Source: Companilactobacillus metriopterae (GTDB lineage Bacteria; Bacillota; Bacilli; Lactobacillales; Lactobacillaceae). Taken from it: a stretch of DNA of 64,000 nt. Below are positions 1-8,266 of this stretch, piece by piece. A program made the position numbers and the translations under genes. Under the pieces are notes generated by a model. That model was not told the origin of the DNA, did not search any database, and saw nothing but the letters and a program-made list of their open reading frames with translations. The DNA is taken from the NCBI RefSeq assembly GCF_004117915.1, contig NZ_RSTD01000002.1, forward strand, positions 1 through 64,000. Reading direction: 5' to 3'. Each line of letters begins with the position of its first letter. Position 1 is the first letter of the stretch.

Positions 1-34
1 TAATCGCTTTCGCTTCTTAACAAGCGACTAGAAT

Positions 35-63
35 ATCTTATCAACTTAGCTAACTCATGTCAA
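35..63 (-). promoter_or_regulatory. rRNA-type promoter P2, leftward
   Basis: On the minus strand a TTGACA -35 box (58-63) and a TAAGAT -10 box (35-40) are separated by exactly 17 bp. It is the second of two tandem promoters with the same -10 box. A leader with a TCGCTT/AAGCGA inverted repeat (about 12-29) follows before the window ends. Strong tandem promoters with this spacing are typical of rRNA operons, so an rrn operon probably starts just left of base 1. That operon itself is not seen. Confidence 0.7.
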
Positions 64-152
64 CTAGTTTTTTAAAATATTTTTATCCGGTTTCAATCGA
101 TAAATCTCTCTCAACCCGTTGCCGCAGTTGCTCTTACGAAACAACAAATATT

Positions 153-181
153 ATCTTATCAATTACTGCTATTCCTTGCAA
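153..181 (-). promoter_or_regulatory. rRNA-type promoter P1, leftward
   Basis: TTGCAA (176-181) and TAAGAT (153-158) on the minus strand are 17 bp apart. This is the upstream member of a tandem pair, lying about 118 bp upstream of P2. It begins directly after the stop codon of the S1-domain gene, so read-through and rrn initiation could mix here. The target gene is outside the window. Confidence 0.6.
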
Positions 182-195
182 CCCCTTTTTACACT

Positions 196-579
196 TTATT
201 TTACTTTTTTTTCGTTTTTCGCTTCAATCGTTGACATAGTGCTGTTTATCCAGTCTTTTTTAGACTGTTCAATTGTCTTAAATCCAATGTGTTTCTTATA
301 ATTTGTCCAAAAATGTTTAAATCTTAGTGGTTTTCCATTCTTTTCAACATACATTAGCGCTCTGGAAGAGAGACTAACCTGATTGTTATATTCATCTACA
401 TCCAAGACTACAACATCTAATTCTTCCCCAACTTTATAGTAAGCTGACAAGTTATTCACATAACCTTGGGTTAATTCGGATATATGAATTAACCCTTGTT
501 TACCATCTGGCATTCTTACAAATACACCATAATCTTGAACACCTGTGATTTCTCCTTTGAATCTATCACCTATCTTCAT
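196..579 (-). CDS. yugI: S1 RNA-binding domain protein (general stress protein 13 / CvfD-like)
   Basis: This 127-residue protein is a single S1 domain with a short C-terminal tail. Residues 1-75 follow the S1 pattern: KIGDRFKGEITGVQDYGVFV, then GLIHISEL, then a VKVGEELDVVVLDVD-like strand. Single-S1 proteins of this type (B. subtilis YugI/GSP13, pneumococcal CvfD) bind RNA or ribosomes and tune translation. I chose the ATG at 579 because AAAGGAA precedes it at normal spacing; an in-frame ATG 13 codons upstream has no Shine-Dalgarno site. The gene is monocistronic, divergent from the reductase gene, and no clear terminator follows it before the rrn promoters. Confidence 0.85.
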   Translation of the reverse strand: MKIGDRFKGEITGVQDYGVFVRMPDGKQGLIHISELTQGYVNNLSAYYKVGEELDVVVLDVDEYNNQVSLSSRALMYVEKNGKPLRFKHFWTNYKKHIGFKTIEQSKKDWINSTMSTIEAKNEKKVK

Positions 580-651
580 ATGTAATTCCTTTCTATTTTT
601 GTTATATTTGTGCCACAATATAATTACTAATTATTTAGGAGCAAATGTACT

Positions 652-1647
652 ATGACAGATAAAATATATGATATTGCAATTATCGGTGGTGGCCCTGCTG
701 GTATTTTTGCAGCTTATTATGCAAGATTACGTAAACTAGATGTGGCACTTATTGAAACTCTCCCAAATCTAGGGGGACAACCAAACACTCTATATTCTCA
801 AAAGAAGATTTATGATATTGCAGCTATACCTAGTATAACTGGTTCAGAGTTAACTGAGCAACTAATTGAACAAATTAATTTCATTGGATGCGACAAATTT
901 TTAGGAACATCTGTTTCGAACATCAATCAAGTAGACGATGATAAATGGGAGCTAACTACTGATAATGACAACAACAAAACTATTATTGCCAAATCAATTA
1001 TCATTGCTCTTGGTAATGGAGCATTTGAACCTCGAAAACTTACTTTTGATTACGATCATGAATTAGAAACAAATAACATTCGATATTTTGTAAATGATAT
1101 AGAAGATTTCAGAAACCAAGACATTGCCATAGCAGGTGGTGGTGATTCTGCTGTCGATTGGGCTGTGGATCTAAATAAAGTTTCAAACAGAACTTTTCTT
1201 ATTCATAGAAGAAACAAGTATCGTGCGATGGAAAATAGTGTTGATCACTTGAATTCTTCATCAGTAGAACAGCTTAATCCATATATTATTAAAGACGTTA
1301 AACCTAATGTGGACAAAATGGATATAATTATGAAAAAACTAAAATCCGATGACATTGACACTATTACCGTTGATAAACTTTTAGTAAATTACGGATTTGT
1401 CTCAGATTCAAAAATTTTAAAAGAATGGAATATCGACTTGGAAGGACCTTTCATTAAAGTAAACGAACATATGGAAACTAATTTGCCAAATGTCTTTGCA
1501 ATTGGAGATATCGTCACTTACTCTAGTAAATTACAATTAATTGCAACTGCTTTTGCTGAAGGCCCTATTGCTGTGACAAAAGCTATCAGAAACATCTATC
1601 CCGAAAGGGATTTCTTCGAACACAGCACGTCACTTTTTGAAAATTAA
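652..1647 (+). CDS. Ferredoxin/flavodoxin--NADP+ reductase, thioredoxin-reductase type (YumC-like)
   Basis: This 331-residue flavoprotein passes electrons between NADPH and ferredoxin or flavodoxin. Residues 12-17 (GGGPAG) are the FAD-binding Rossmann motif, AGGGDSAVDW at 161-170 binds NADPH, and VFAIGDI near 281 is the second FAD motif. The redox-active CxxC of true thioredoxin reductases is absent, which places it in the YumC-type FNR family. Length and order fit that family. TAGGAG precedes the ATG, and a TATAAT at 619-624 may be its -10 box. It is divergent from the S1 gene and followed by a rightward DedA gene. Confidence 0.9.
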   Translation: MTDKIYDIAIIGGGPAGIFAAYYARLRKLDVALIETLPNLGGQPNTLYSQKKIYDIAAIPSITGSELTEQLIEQINFIGCDKFLGTSVSNINQVDDDKWELTTDNDNNKTIIAKSIIIALGNGAFEPRKLTFDYDHELETNNIRYFVNDIEDFRNQDIAIAGGGDSAVDWAVDLNKVSNRTFLIHRRNKYRAMENSVDHLNSSSVEQLNPYIIKDVKPNVDKMDIIMKKLKSDDIDTITVDKLLVNYGFVSDSKILKEWNIDLEGPFIKVNEHMETNLPNVFAIGDIVTYSSKLQLIATAFAEGPIAVTKAIRNIYPERDFFEHSTSLFEN

Positions 1648-1719
1648 TTTTATTTTTTAATCTATTTTTAAGATTTGTTGGTATAATTAAGTTTCATAAT
1701 ATCGAATGGAGTTGATTAT

Positions 1720-2379
1720 TTGAGTTACGTTATGGGTCTTATTAATTTTATTCTACATATTGACTCACATATGGTTAATATCGTGAATAACTTTGGCGAT
1801 TGGACATACTTAATATTGTTCTTAATTGTCTTTGTTGAAACAGGACTGGTTATCATGCCGTTCCTACCTGGAGATTCATTGATCTTTGCTTCTGCTGCAT
1901 TGGCTGCTAATCCAGCATACAATCTGCATCCGTTACTACTATTCTTCATATTTTTCTTAGCAGCAGTCTTGGGCGATTCTCTTAACTACGAAATTGGAGA
2001 ACATCTTGGACAGTTTGCTACTGAGCAGAAACACCTGAAAAAGCTCATTAAGAAAGAGAATCTTGATGAAGCCCATGAATTCTTTGAAAAACATGGTGGA
2101 AAGACAATCGCCTTTGGACGCTTCATTCCTATAATTAGAACTTTCGTCCCATTCGTAGCCGGAAGTGGTACCATGAGCTATCGTCACTTCCTAACATACA
2201 ACGTTATAGGTGCATTCAGTTGGGTCGGTGTTTGTGCTTTAGCCGGACACTGGTTTGGTAATATACCTGCAGTGCAAGAGCATTTCACACTTATCATACT
2301 TGGAATTGTTATTGTTTCTCTGATACCTGTCATTATAGCCAGTTTAAGAGGTCGCAAAAAAGATACAGAAAAGAGCTAG
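1720..2379 (+). CDS. DedA family membrane protein
   Basis: This 219-residue protein of the VTT/DedA family is a polytopic membrane protein; family members are linked to lipid flipping and membrane homeostasis. Visible features are hydrophobic segments near residues 30-50, 60-90, 150-175 and 190-210, the family's ETGLVIMPFLPGDSLIF stretch (about 41-57), and the conserved G-R-FIPIIRTFVPFVAG block (about 138-154) with its key Arg residues. Translation appears to start at a TTG (1720) with GGAG 9 bases upstream. A TATAAT at 1682-1687 is a possible -10 box. The stop codon lies inside the shared terminator stem. Confidence 0.88.
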   Translation: MSYVMGLINFILHIDSHMVNIVNNFGDWTYLILFLIVFVETGLVIMPFLPGDSLIFASAALAANPAYNLHPLLLFFIFFLAAVLGDSLNYEIGEHLGQFATEQKHLKKLIKKENLDEAHEFFEKHGGKTIAFGRFIPIIRTFVPFVAGSGTMSYRHFLTYNVIGAFSWVGVCALAGHWFGNIPAVQEHFTLIILGIVIVSLIPVIIASLRGRKKDTEKS

Positions 2380-2402
2380 AACATTATGTTCTAGCTCTTT
2401 TT
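2370..2402. terminator. Bidirectional intrinsic terminator between convergent genes
   Basis: A 14-bp perfect stem (AAAGAGCTAGAACA and its complement) with a 3-base loop has T-runs on both sides. It ends the DedA gene rightward and the DUF1461 gene leftward. Both stop codons are inside the hairpin. Confidence 0.85.
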
Positions 2403-3004
2403 GTTTGCCAATATTTATACAATAATAATCCTTCAAATAATACAAAGAAGAATACAAAGCACTGCGTGAAAAATTCTTCTGGTAAGACATTTATAATTGG
2501 ATCTAAATTAGGATCAAACAACCAATCACTATTTCTAAACAAAATCTCATGGAATATCACAAAAAATCCGTCAAAATTGACTGTCATTAAAATAGCCAAA
2601 ATTATAAATACACCTGCTGTATATAGATACACTTTAGGAAATACCGCTCTAACTTTTCGTTGCACAAAATAATATATTCCTGTAAAAATCATAACTATAA
2701 AATTTAACATAAATAAATTTTTACAATCGGAAAAGTGTCTGATACCTGAGGCTGATGATGGAAAGTTATCCAATTTAAAATTATGAGCGAATGGATTAAC
2801 TAGATAATTCAACATCTGATTATAATTGTGCATCAATTGCTGTGATGTCAGATGTACTTCATCAGACAGATAATATGCACCAATGTCATATCTAAAAAAA
2901 GCAAAACTAACAACTATTGCTAAAGTAATAGAGAGTGTGAATAAAAACAAAATGCTAGCTATTGTGTAGACAGTATCTTTTTGAGTACTAGACATCCCAT
3001 TCAT
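2384..3004 (-). CDS. TIGR01906/DUF1461 family integral membrane protein
   Basis: This 206-residue membrane protein of unknown function has hydrophobic segments near residues 12-35, 97-115, 124-142 and 180-198. The extracytoplasmic stretch between the first and second segments includes a YLSDEVHLTSQQLMHNY-like region typical of the family. It overlaps the upstream HAD phosphatase gene by 17 bases, which suggests translational coupling. The start could be the ATG at 3004 or the in-frame ATG at 2995; neither has a strong ribosome site. In lactobacilli this family commonly follows a NagD-like phosphatase, as here. Confidence 0.8.
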   Translation of the reverse strand: MNGMSSTQKDTVYTIASILFLFTLSITLAIVVSFAFFRYDIGAYYLSDEVHLTSQQLMHNYNQMLNYLVNPFAHNFKLDNFPSSASGIRHFSDCKNLFMLNFIVMIFTGIYYFVQRKVRAVFPKVYLYTAGVFIILAILMTVNFDGFFVIFHEILFRNSDWLFDPNLDPIINVLPEEFFTQCFVFFFVLFEGLLLYKYWQTKRART

Positions 3005-3767
3005 CCAAACTTTCTACTTCGTAAGTAGGTTTAATATTTTCTTTGGCAATATCATCATGTGTGCTTACACCTGAGTAAACTAATAATGAATCAATACCCG
3101 CATTGATACCACATTTGATATCCGTATTATAGTTATCTCCAACCATAATTGCATTTTCAGGATCTATTCCCTTTTCAGAAACAGTATATTCAATAATGTC
3201 CTTTTCAGGTTTACCAATATACTTTGCTTTTTGTTGAGTGGATGTTTCTACAAGTGATATCACTGAACCAGCACCAGGAACTAATCCACGTTCATTTGGC
3301 AAATTTGTATCGGCATTTGTTCCTATGAAAAATGCACCTCTTTTAATTGCCAATGTTGCCAACTCGAATTTATGATAAGTTACATCATAATCCAAACCAA
3401 CTACGACTACATCTGGATCAACTTCATTCATTTTTATACCTGTAGAATAAATTGCATTCTTCAATCCGAATTCACCAATAACATAAGCACTATGATTTGA
3501 TAGCGAATCTTCAAACATATTTTCTATGTAGCCAGCCGTAGCCATTGAAGGTGTCACAATATGTTCTACATCTGCTGGTATGTCATGGTTTACGGTCAGA
3601 TTATCTGCCACTTGTTGTGGTGTCTTAGTAGTGTTGTTAGTGACAAAGTAATAATCTAGACCTGCATCACGGATTTTATCTATAAATATTTTAGCTTCAG
3701 GGATTTTTTCTTTTCCACGATACATAGTTCCGTCTAAGTCAATTAAATATGTTTGGTACTTTTTCAT
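2988..3767 (-). CDS. TIGR01457 family HAD-type sugar phosphatase (YutF/NagD-like)
   Basis: This 259-residue cytosolic HAD hydrolase of the NagD subgroup probably dephosphorylates small phosphorylated metabolites; its substrate is not known. HAD motif I is DLDGTMYRG (residues 10-18), motif II is the VTNNTTKTP region (about 42-50), and motif III/IV is the K-P-E-KDI...MVGDNYNTDI block (about 188-222). Its ATG overlaps the yutD stop codon as ATGA. It sits in a leftward run with YutD and YunD, an order shared with other low-GC Firmicutes. Confidence 0.88.
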   Translation of the reverse strand: MKKYQTYLIDLDGTMYRGKEKIPEAKIFIDKIRDAGLDYYFVTNNTTKTPQQVADNLTVNHDIPADVEHIVTPSMATAGYIENMFEDSLSNHSAYVIGEFGLKNAIYSTGIKMNEVDPDVVVVGLDYDVTYHKFELATLAIKRGAFFIGTNADTNLPNERGLVPGAGSVISLVETSTQQKAKYIGKPEKDIIEYTVSEKGIDPENAIMVGDNYNTDIKCGINAGIDSLLVYSGVSTHDDIAKENIKPTYEVESLDEWDV

Positions 3768-4387
3768 TTATCGTTTCCTACTTTTCTAATTTTAAAACTT
3801 GGCTTTTTAGCAACTTTTGGTGATTTGGCTGTTTGCTTATTTTTGACATCATTAGTTGCTTTTTTTGGCTTATTATTTTTAGGTTTTCGAGTACTATTCT
3901 TTTTGGCAGAATTAGAATTATTATTTTTAGATATATTCTGTTTCTTACTGTCATTCTTTTTATTAGAAGTATTCTTTTTTCTTACGTTGGGTTTATTGCC
4001 ATTTTTAGTGGTATGTTGCTTCTTATTGGAACTAGTTTTCTTCTTTACCTTCGGTTTATCTACTTTTTCCAAAACAAAATAGGCACAACCAAAATTACAA
4101 TACTCAACCAGATAATCAGTTAGATATGCTAAGCGATTATCCATAGTACTTTCTGCTCTATCGTTATCAAAAAAACCTTTGAATCTTAACTGATCATAAC
4201 CCCAGTCTCCAACAATATAATCATACTTATCAAGAACGGTATTATATCTTAATGCCAAAGATTCCTGATTAAAGCCATTTTCATAGTTTTCAACAATTCT
4301 GTATTTAACACCATTTATTGATATCAAATTTTCTTCAAGCATCGTTACCTCAGCTTGATTAACTTTTTTTTCTTCAACTTCTTGCAA
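3764..4387 (-). CDS. yutD: YutD family protein (DUF1027) with long Lys/Asn/Ser-rich tail
   Basis: Residues about 15-105 match the small YutD domain, including YRIVENYENGFN, a YDYIVGDWGYDQLRLKGF-like stretch (here QLRFKGFF), and YLVEYCNFGCAYFVLEK. The function of YutD is unknown. From about residue 106 to the end (207) the sequence is almost only K, N, S, T, P and Q, highly basic and predicted to be disordered; YutD homologues I know of are often far shorter. The tail could bind nucleic acid or polyphosphate, but that is inference. The gene lies between yunD (3 bases upstream) and the HAD gene (4-base overlap). Confidence 0.82.
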   Translation of the reverse strand: MQEVEEKKVNQAEVTMLEENLISINGVKYRIVENYENGFNQESLALRYNTVLDKYDYIVGDWGYDQLRFKGFFDNDRAESTMDNRLAYLTDYLVEYCNFGCAYFVLEKVDKPKVKKKTSSNKKQHTTKNGNKPNVRKKNTSNKKNDSKKQNISKNNNSNSAKKNSTRKPKNNKPKKATNDVKNKQTAKSPKVAKKPSFKIRKVGNDK

Positions 4388-4389
4388 CT

Positions 4390-5766
4390 TTACACCTCAA
4401 TAGGATATTTAACTTTTAAATAATTTCCAATTACAGTTCGTATAAAATTAGGATACATAATTTCATTATCGCCAACAATTTCTATAGTTGGAAAATAAGG
4501 AATGAATAAATAGTGATCCAATAATCCTAAAGTATACATTTTATTTTCTTCAAGTGCCTTACCGTTGATATATACATTTCTTTTTTCATCAACAGTAATT
4601 CCTTTATAGACAAGCTCGCCAAATATAATACCACGAAAACCCATACCTCTTTGATGGTGATTTCTTAAAATTGGACGATTTTTTTCCATTTCCATAACTA
4701 AACGCCAAACATCACGACCACTAAGAACTGTTTTCATAGCGTGGATAGCATGTGGCATGCAGTCATGAAGATTTTTTTCAGAAATAATACCTTTCGGTAA
4801 ATCTTCTAAGAATAATCCTGTACTTAAAACTGCGACTTCAGCACCAGTATTTTCTTGTAAAGCATCAAGCGCAATATCAATAATTCTGTTTTTGCTATTT
4901 ACATCTGTGCTCAGATTCTTAGGCAATTTAGCAACCTTTTTCAAATCTAAAAGTTGCTCTCCTTTTTCAAACTGATCTTTTACCCACTTATCATCATCTT
5001 TTTTTACACTTAGTTCGGAAGTTTTAACTGTCCAAGCTTTCTTGCTAACTATTTGATGATTATCATCAATCACTAAATCAGCATTGCCAATGTTTTGACC
5101 ATATTTACCAGCTGCACATAATAATGTTCCTTCATCTAATTCACCTTTTTCAAACAAATGATGCGTATGTGAACCCAAGATTAGATCTAATTGATCATAT
5201 TCTTTTGCTAAAGATCGATCCATAGAAATTCCCAGATGTGACAACAAAATAATAACATCCGTCTTACCTGCTAGATCATCTAGAATAAGATTTAAAGTGT
5301 CACGAATCATTCTAATATCCCAATCTATCAATGGATAGGTCAATATATATGGTGCTGTTAGTCCTATAACACCTATTCTTGTACCCTTAGTAGTTTCGAT
5401 AATTTTGTATGGTTTTGAAAATTTTGCTAATTTATGTGTTCTCTCATCAAACAAATTTCCAACTAGAACTGGGAAATTAGCGTCATCATATAAATGAGAT
5501 AATTCTTCGTGACTATTTCCTAGACCTTCATTATTTCCAATTGTAACAGCATCATAATTAAATTGATTCATCCACTCTATATTGCTGTGCCCGTTGGTTG
5601 CTTCAGTAAGTGGATGCGCACGATCCATAGAATCACCAATATCGAATAATAAAAAATCATCTGCTTTAGATTCTTTCCTACTATCATTTATGTATCTTTT
5701 AATACGAGGAAAGTTTTCATAGTGAGAATGTAAATCATTTGTATGTACAATTTGAATTTTCTCCAT
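4390..5766 (-). CDS. Bifunctional metallophosphatase / 5'-nucleotidase family protein (YunD-like)
   Basis: This 458-residue protein has an N-terminal calcineurin-like metallophosphatase domain followed by a 5'-nucleotidase C-terminal domain. Metal-binding motifs are HTNDLHSH (8-15), the FDIGDSMD block (about 41-48), TIGNNEG (about 77), LLSHLGI (about 171) and LGSHTHH (about 193-201). No signal peptide is present, so it should be cytosolic, unlike secreted UshA-type enzymes. The substrate is unproven, probably a nucleotide. GAGGAG lies at good spacing before the ATG. It is 3 bases from the next phosphoesterase upstream and 2 from yutD. Confidence 0.85.
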   Translation of the reverse strand: MEKIQIVHTNDLHSHYENFPRIKRYINDSRKESKADDFLLFDIGDSMDRAHPLTEATNGHSNIEWMNQFNYDAVTIGNNEGLGNSHEELSHLYDDANFPVLVGNLFDERTHKLAKFSKPYKIIETTKGTRIGVIGLTAPYILTYPLIDWDIRMIRDTLNLILDDLAGKTDVIILLSHLGISMDRSLAKEYDQLDLILGSHTHHLFEKGELDEGTLLCAAGKYGQNIGNADLVIDDNHQIVSKKAWTVKTSELSVKKDDDKWVKDQFEKGEQLLDLKKVAKLPKNLSTDVNSKNRIIDIALDALQENTGAEVAVLSTGLFLEDLPKGIISEKNLHDCMPHAIHAMKTVLSGRDVWRLVMEMEKNRPILRNHHQRGMGFRGIIFGELVYKGITVDEKRNVYINGKALEENKMYTLGLLDHYLFIPYFPTIEIVGDNEIMYPNFIRTVIGNYLKVKYPIEV

Positions 5767-5769
5767 AAT

Positions 5770-6375
5770 CTAACTCCTCTTCATTAAATCTTGCTTTTTC
5801 TTATCATATATTACCAATATTTCCTCGCCACGTAATGGTGTTCCAAACTCAACAGGATTTTCCAAATACTGCAGTTCTGGAGAATCTACTCCAACATTGA
5901 TATTTTCAGCGATACCTACTGAATAATGATGTATATGACCGTGCAAATTGAGAATCTGATCAACTTGTCCCAACAACATTGGATAATGAGTGCAATAAAA
6001 TTGATGATGATCAAACTTTAATAAGGATCCGACATCTTCGGTCTGATATTTTAAGCCACCATCTTCTAATACTCTATTATTTTTCATTAAGTATTTTAAC
6101 AAGCTACGATAATCATGATTTCCCTTAATCAAAATAATATGACCATTTAAACGTTCTAACATATCAAATGTTTCTTTTTCAGTTGGGTAATGCTTTGGTC
6201 GCATAGCAACATCCCCCAAATGATAAACAGTATCATGGTCAGTTACACGTTCATTCCAAGATTTGATTAGTTTTTCATTCATCTCTTCGACACTATCAAA
6301 AAGTCTGGGTGCAAAATCATTTTGACCTAATAAACTATCATGGTAAAAATGTGTATCTGAAATAAAGTAGTTCAT
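5770..6375 (-). CDS. Metallophosphoesterase
   Basis: This 201-residue calcineurin-fold phosphoesterase carries SDTHFYHDSL (6-15), YHLGDVAMRP (about 51-60), IKGNHDY (about 82-88), THYPM (about 128-132) and NLHGHIHHY (about 142-150), the full set of metal-ligand motifs. The size and the HFYH motif fit the small phage/bacterial phosphoesterase group of unknown substrate. Its ATG overlaps the preceding stop codon by one base (TAATG), with no strong ribosome site, which implies translational coupling to the unknown gene upstream. Confidence 0.85.
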   Translation of the reverse strand: MNYFISDTHFYHDSLLGQNDFAPRLFDSVEEMNEKLIKSWNERVTDHDTVYHLGDVAMRPKHYPTEKETFDMLERLNGHIILIKGNHDYRSLLKYLMKNNRVLEDGGLKYQTEDVGSLLKFDHHQFYCTHYPMLLGQVDQILNLHGHIHHYSVGIAENINVGVDSPELQYLENPVEFGTPLRGEEILVIYDKKKQDLMKRS

Positions 6376-6704
6376 TATTTATCATCTTCATTCTTTTCAA
6401 TAATTTTATTTGCTTTTAAAATGCTGTCAAATGCGTCCTTTATCTTGCCTTCTGGCTTATCATAGACTACCCATTCTGACATTTCCCAATCAGGTATTGT
6501 ATAATTACTGTTAATATATTCTTCATAGACAGAAACTGCAGAAGAATGTGGGATGTTTAATTTCAAGATTTTAACCTCTTTGATTAATCCCAGTTCCACT
6601 GCTTTCTCTGCTCGTCCATTCATTAGAATATTTGCAATTTCATAATACTTTGTTCCATCGTCCAAAGTAATTTGTTCTATCATATCTAAAACTTGATTAT
6701 CCAT
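6375..6704 (-). CDS. Hypothetical protein, first gene of the phosphatase cluster
   Basis: I do not recognise this 109-residue protein. It has no membrane segment and no clear catalytic motif; it contains an acidic, helix-prone C-terminus (last 30 residues) and a W-E-M-S-E-W-V-V-Y motif around residue 75. The start at 6704 is supported by GAGGTG seven bases upstream; an in-frame ATG 10 codons further up is not. It heads a tightly packed leftward operon of two metallophosphatases, yutD, the HAD gene and the DUF1461 gene. Confidence 0.65.
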   Translation of the reverse strand: MDNQVLDMIEQITLDDGTKYYEIANILMNGRAEKAVELGLIKEVKILKLNIPHSSAVSVYEEYINSNYTIPDWEMSEWVVYDKPEGKIKDAFDSILKANKIIEKNEDDK

Positions 6705-6766
6705 TTTGCACCTCAATTTAGATTCCATTATCATTATTATATATTAAGTATTTAGCGGGGTATATT

Positions 6767-8200
6767 ATGTACTTTAATAAAAAGAAGCTACCTGTAGTAA
6801 TTTTAACATTTTTTATTTTCATACTGACAAGTGGATTTACAGTTGTTGGTCATCGTGGTGATCCAATAAAAGCACCTGAAGAAACTTTTCAAAGTTTTGA
6901 TACAGCTTTTAATGAGGGCGCTGATTATGTAGAGTTAGACGTCCATGAATCAAGTGATGGTGTTCTAGTTGTATCTCATGATATCAACCTAGAAAGAATC
7001 ACTGGATCTAACATTAATGTTAATGAACAGACCTTTGCAAATATCCAAAAGTTAACTCAACAAAACGGAGAACCCGTCCATAGCTTGGATGAAGTTTTTG
7101 AACACTATCAAGATAATCCCAATGCTAAATTCTTAATTGAAACAAAAAAGTTAAAAAATAACGTACCCACTGATATGGAAGATAATTTAAAAGTATCTAT
7201 CGATAAGTACCATATGCAAGACAGAGTAATGTTTCATTCTTTTTATACCAAGAGTTTGAAAAAAGAATCTGAGATAATGCCTGATATTCCTCGAATCTAT
7301 ATTGCCAAAACTTTGAAAAAGATTAATTTCGAAATCTTGCAATATGTAACCGGAGTTAATCTATCTTCTAAAATTGTCACTGAAGATATCGTTGATGAAC
7401 TCCATGGTGCAGGTAAATCAGTGTATGTTTGGGATGAGATGAATGAGAACGCAAAAAAATGGAACACATTAATTAATAAACCCATAGATGGAGTTGTTAC
7501 TAACTATCCTGAAACTGGTGCCAGTTATCGTGATTTGAAAGATTTGTCCAAAAATCAAACGCTAGATAAAGATTATTTCTATATTGGCTCAACCAATAAA
7601 ACTATATACGAGAATCCCTATAAATTTATAAAACGCAAAACAAAAGTAGAACCACTCTACGGTTACCACGTAACGAAATCCGTCAAATTTGGAGATAAAA
7701 ATTATTTCCAAATCGGTACTAATCAGTTTGTTGAATCAACAGGCTTTAATACCGCAGATACAACTCCACAATTACTTCAATACTATGGAGCTAACATAGT
7801 TTATCGTGGTCAAAACTATGACAACCTTGTCTTTAAAAAACCAGGTGATAGAGATTCATTGATTAATTATCTAAATTGGAACTCACCTGAACAGGTCGTT
7901 GGCGTTCAAAGAATAGGTACCTCTATATGGTTAAAAATTGACCAAGGTTGGGTAAATTCTGATGATGTTCTCGTGCAATTGAATAGTCAGAAGTTAAATG
8001 GTAACAGTACTTTGGACAGATACAATACAACTGATGAGAGTCAAAAATTGACCAATATCGACCTGCTACAAATGAATTCTTTCTTATATACTGAACATAA
8101 AAAATCAGTTAAAAGCACAAAAATAATAAAAAACGTGCCAAATCTTTACAGCGTTCTTTTCGATAATTCTGGTTTAGATAATTCGATAAATGATATTTAA
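6767..8200 (+). CDS. Secreted/membrane-anchored glycerophosphodiester phosphodiesterase with C-terminal repeat region
   Basis: Residues 6-24 are a hydrophobic signal or anchor. The GDPD domain starts almost at once: VVGHRGDPIKAPEET (26-40), ELDVHESSDGVLVVSHD (about 56-72) and LIETK are the family's catalytic and metal-binding motifs. The domain ends near residue 255. The remaining 220 residues are not GDPD; two stretches (about 266-330 and 345-410) look like SH3/GW-type repeats, each with Y-IGT and W/F-V-S-like elements, probably for wall attachment. The enzyme would release glycerol-3-phosphate from glycerophosphodiesters or act on lipoteichoic acid at the surface. The gene stands alone. Confidence 0.85.
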   Translation: MYFNKKKLPVVILTFFIFILTSGFTVVGHRGDPIKAPEETFQSFDTAFNEGADYVELDVHESSDGVLVVSHDINLERITGSNINVNEQTFANIQKLTQQNGEPVHSLDEVFEHYQDNPNAKFLIETKKLKNNVPTDMEDNLKVSIDKYHMQDRVMFHSFYTKSLKKESEIMPDIPRIYIAKTLKKINFEILQYVTGVNLSSKIVTEDIVDELHGAGKSVYVWDEMNENAKKWNTLINKPIDGVVTNYPETGASYRDLKDLSKNQTLDKDYFYIGSTNKTIYENPYKFIKRKTKVEPLYGYHVTKSVKFGDKNYFQIGTNQFVESTGFNTADTTPQLLQYYGANIVYRGQNYDNLVFKKPGDRDSLINYLNWNSPEQVVGVQRIGTSIWLKIDQGWVNSDDVLVQLNSQKLNGNSTLDRYNTTDESQKLTNIDLLQMNSFLYTEHKKSVKSTKIIKNVPNLYSVLFDNSGLDNSINDI

Positions 8201-8266
8201 TTATTAGCTATCAGAATGTATATTTGATAAAATATCTCATTATTAACTACTTATGGAGGATTCAAT

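Noticed and set aside
3753-4123. Hydrophobic rightward frames opposite the yutD tail
   Set aside because: Lys/Asn codons read in reverse give Phe/Leu/Ile; this explains the apparent membrane segments.
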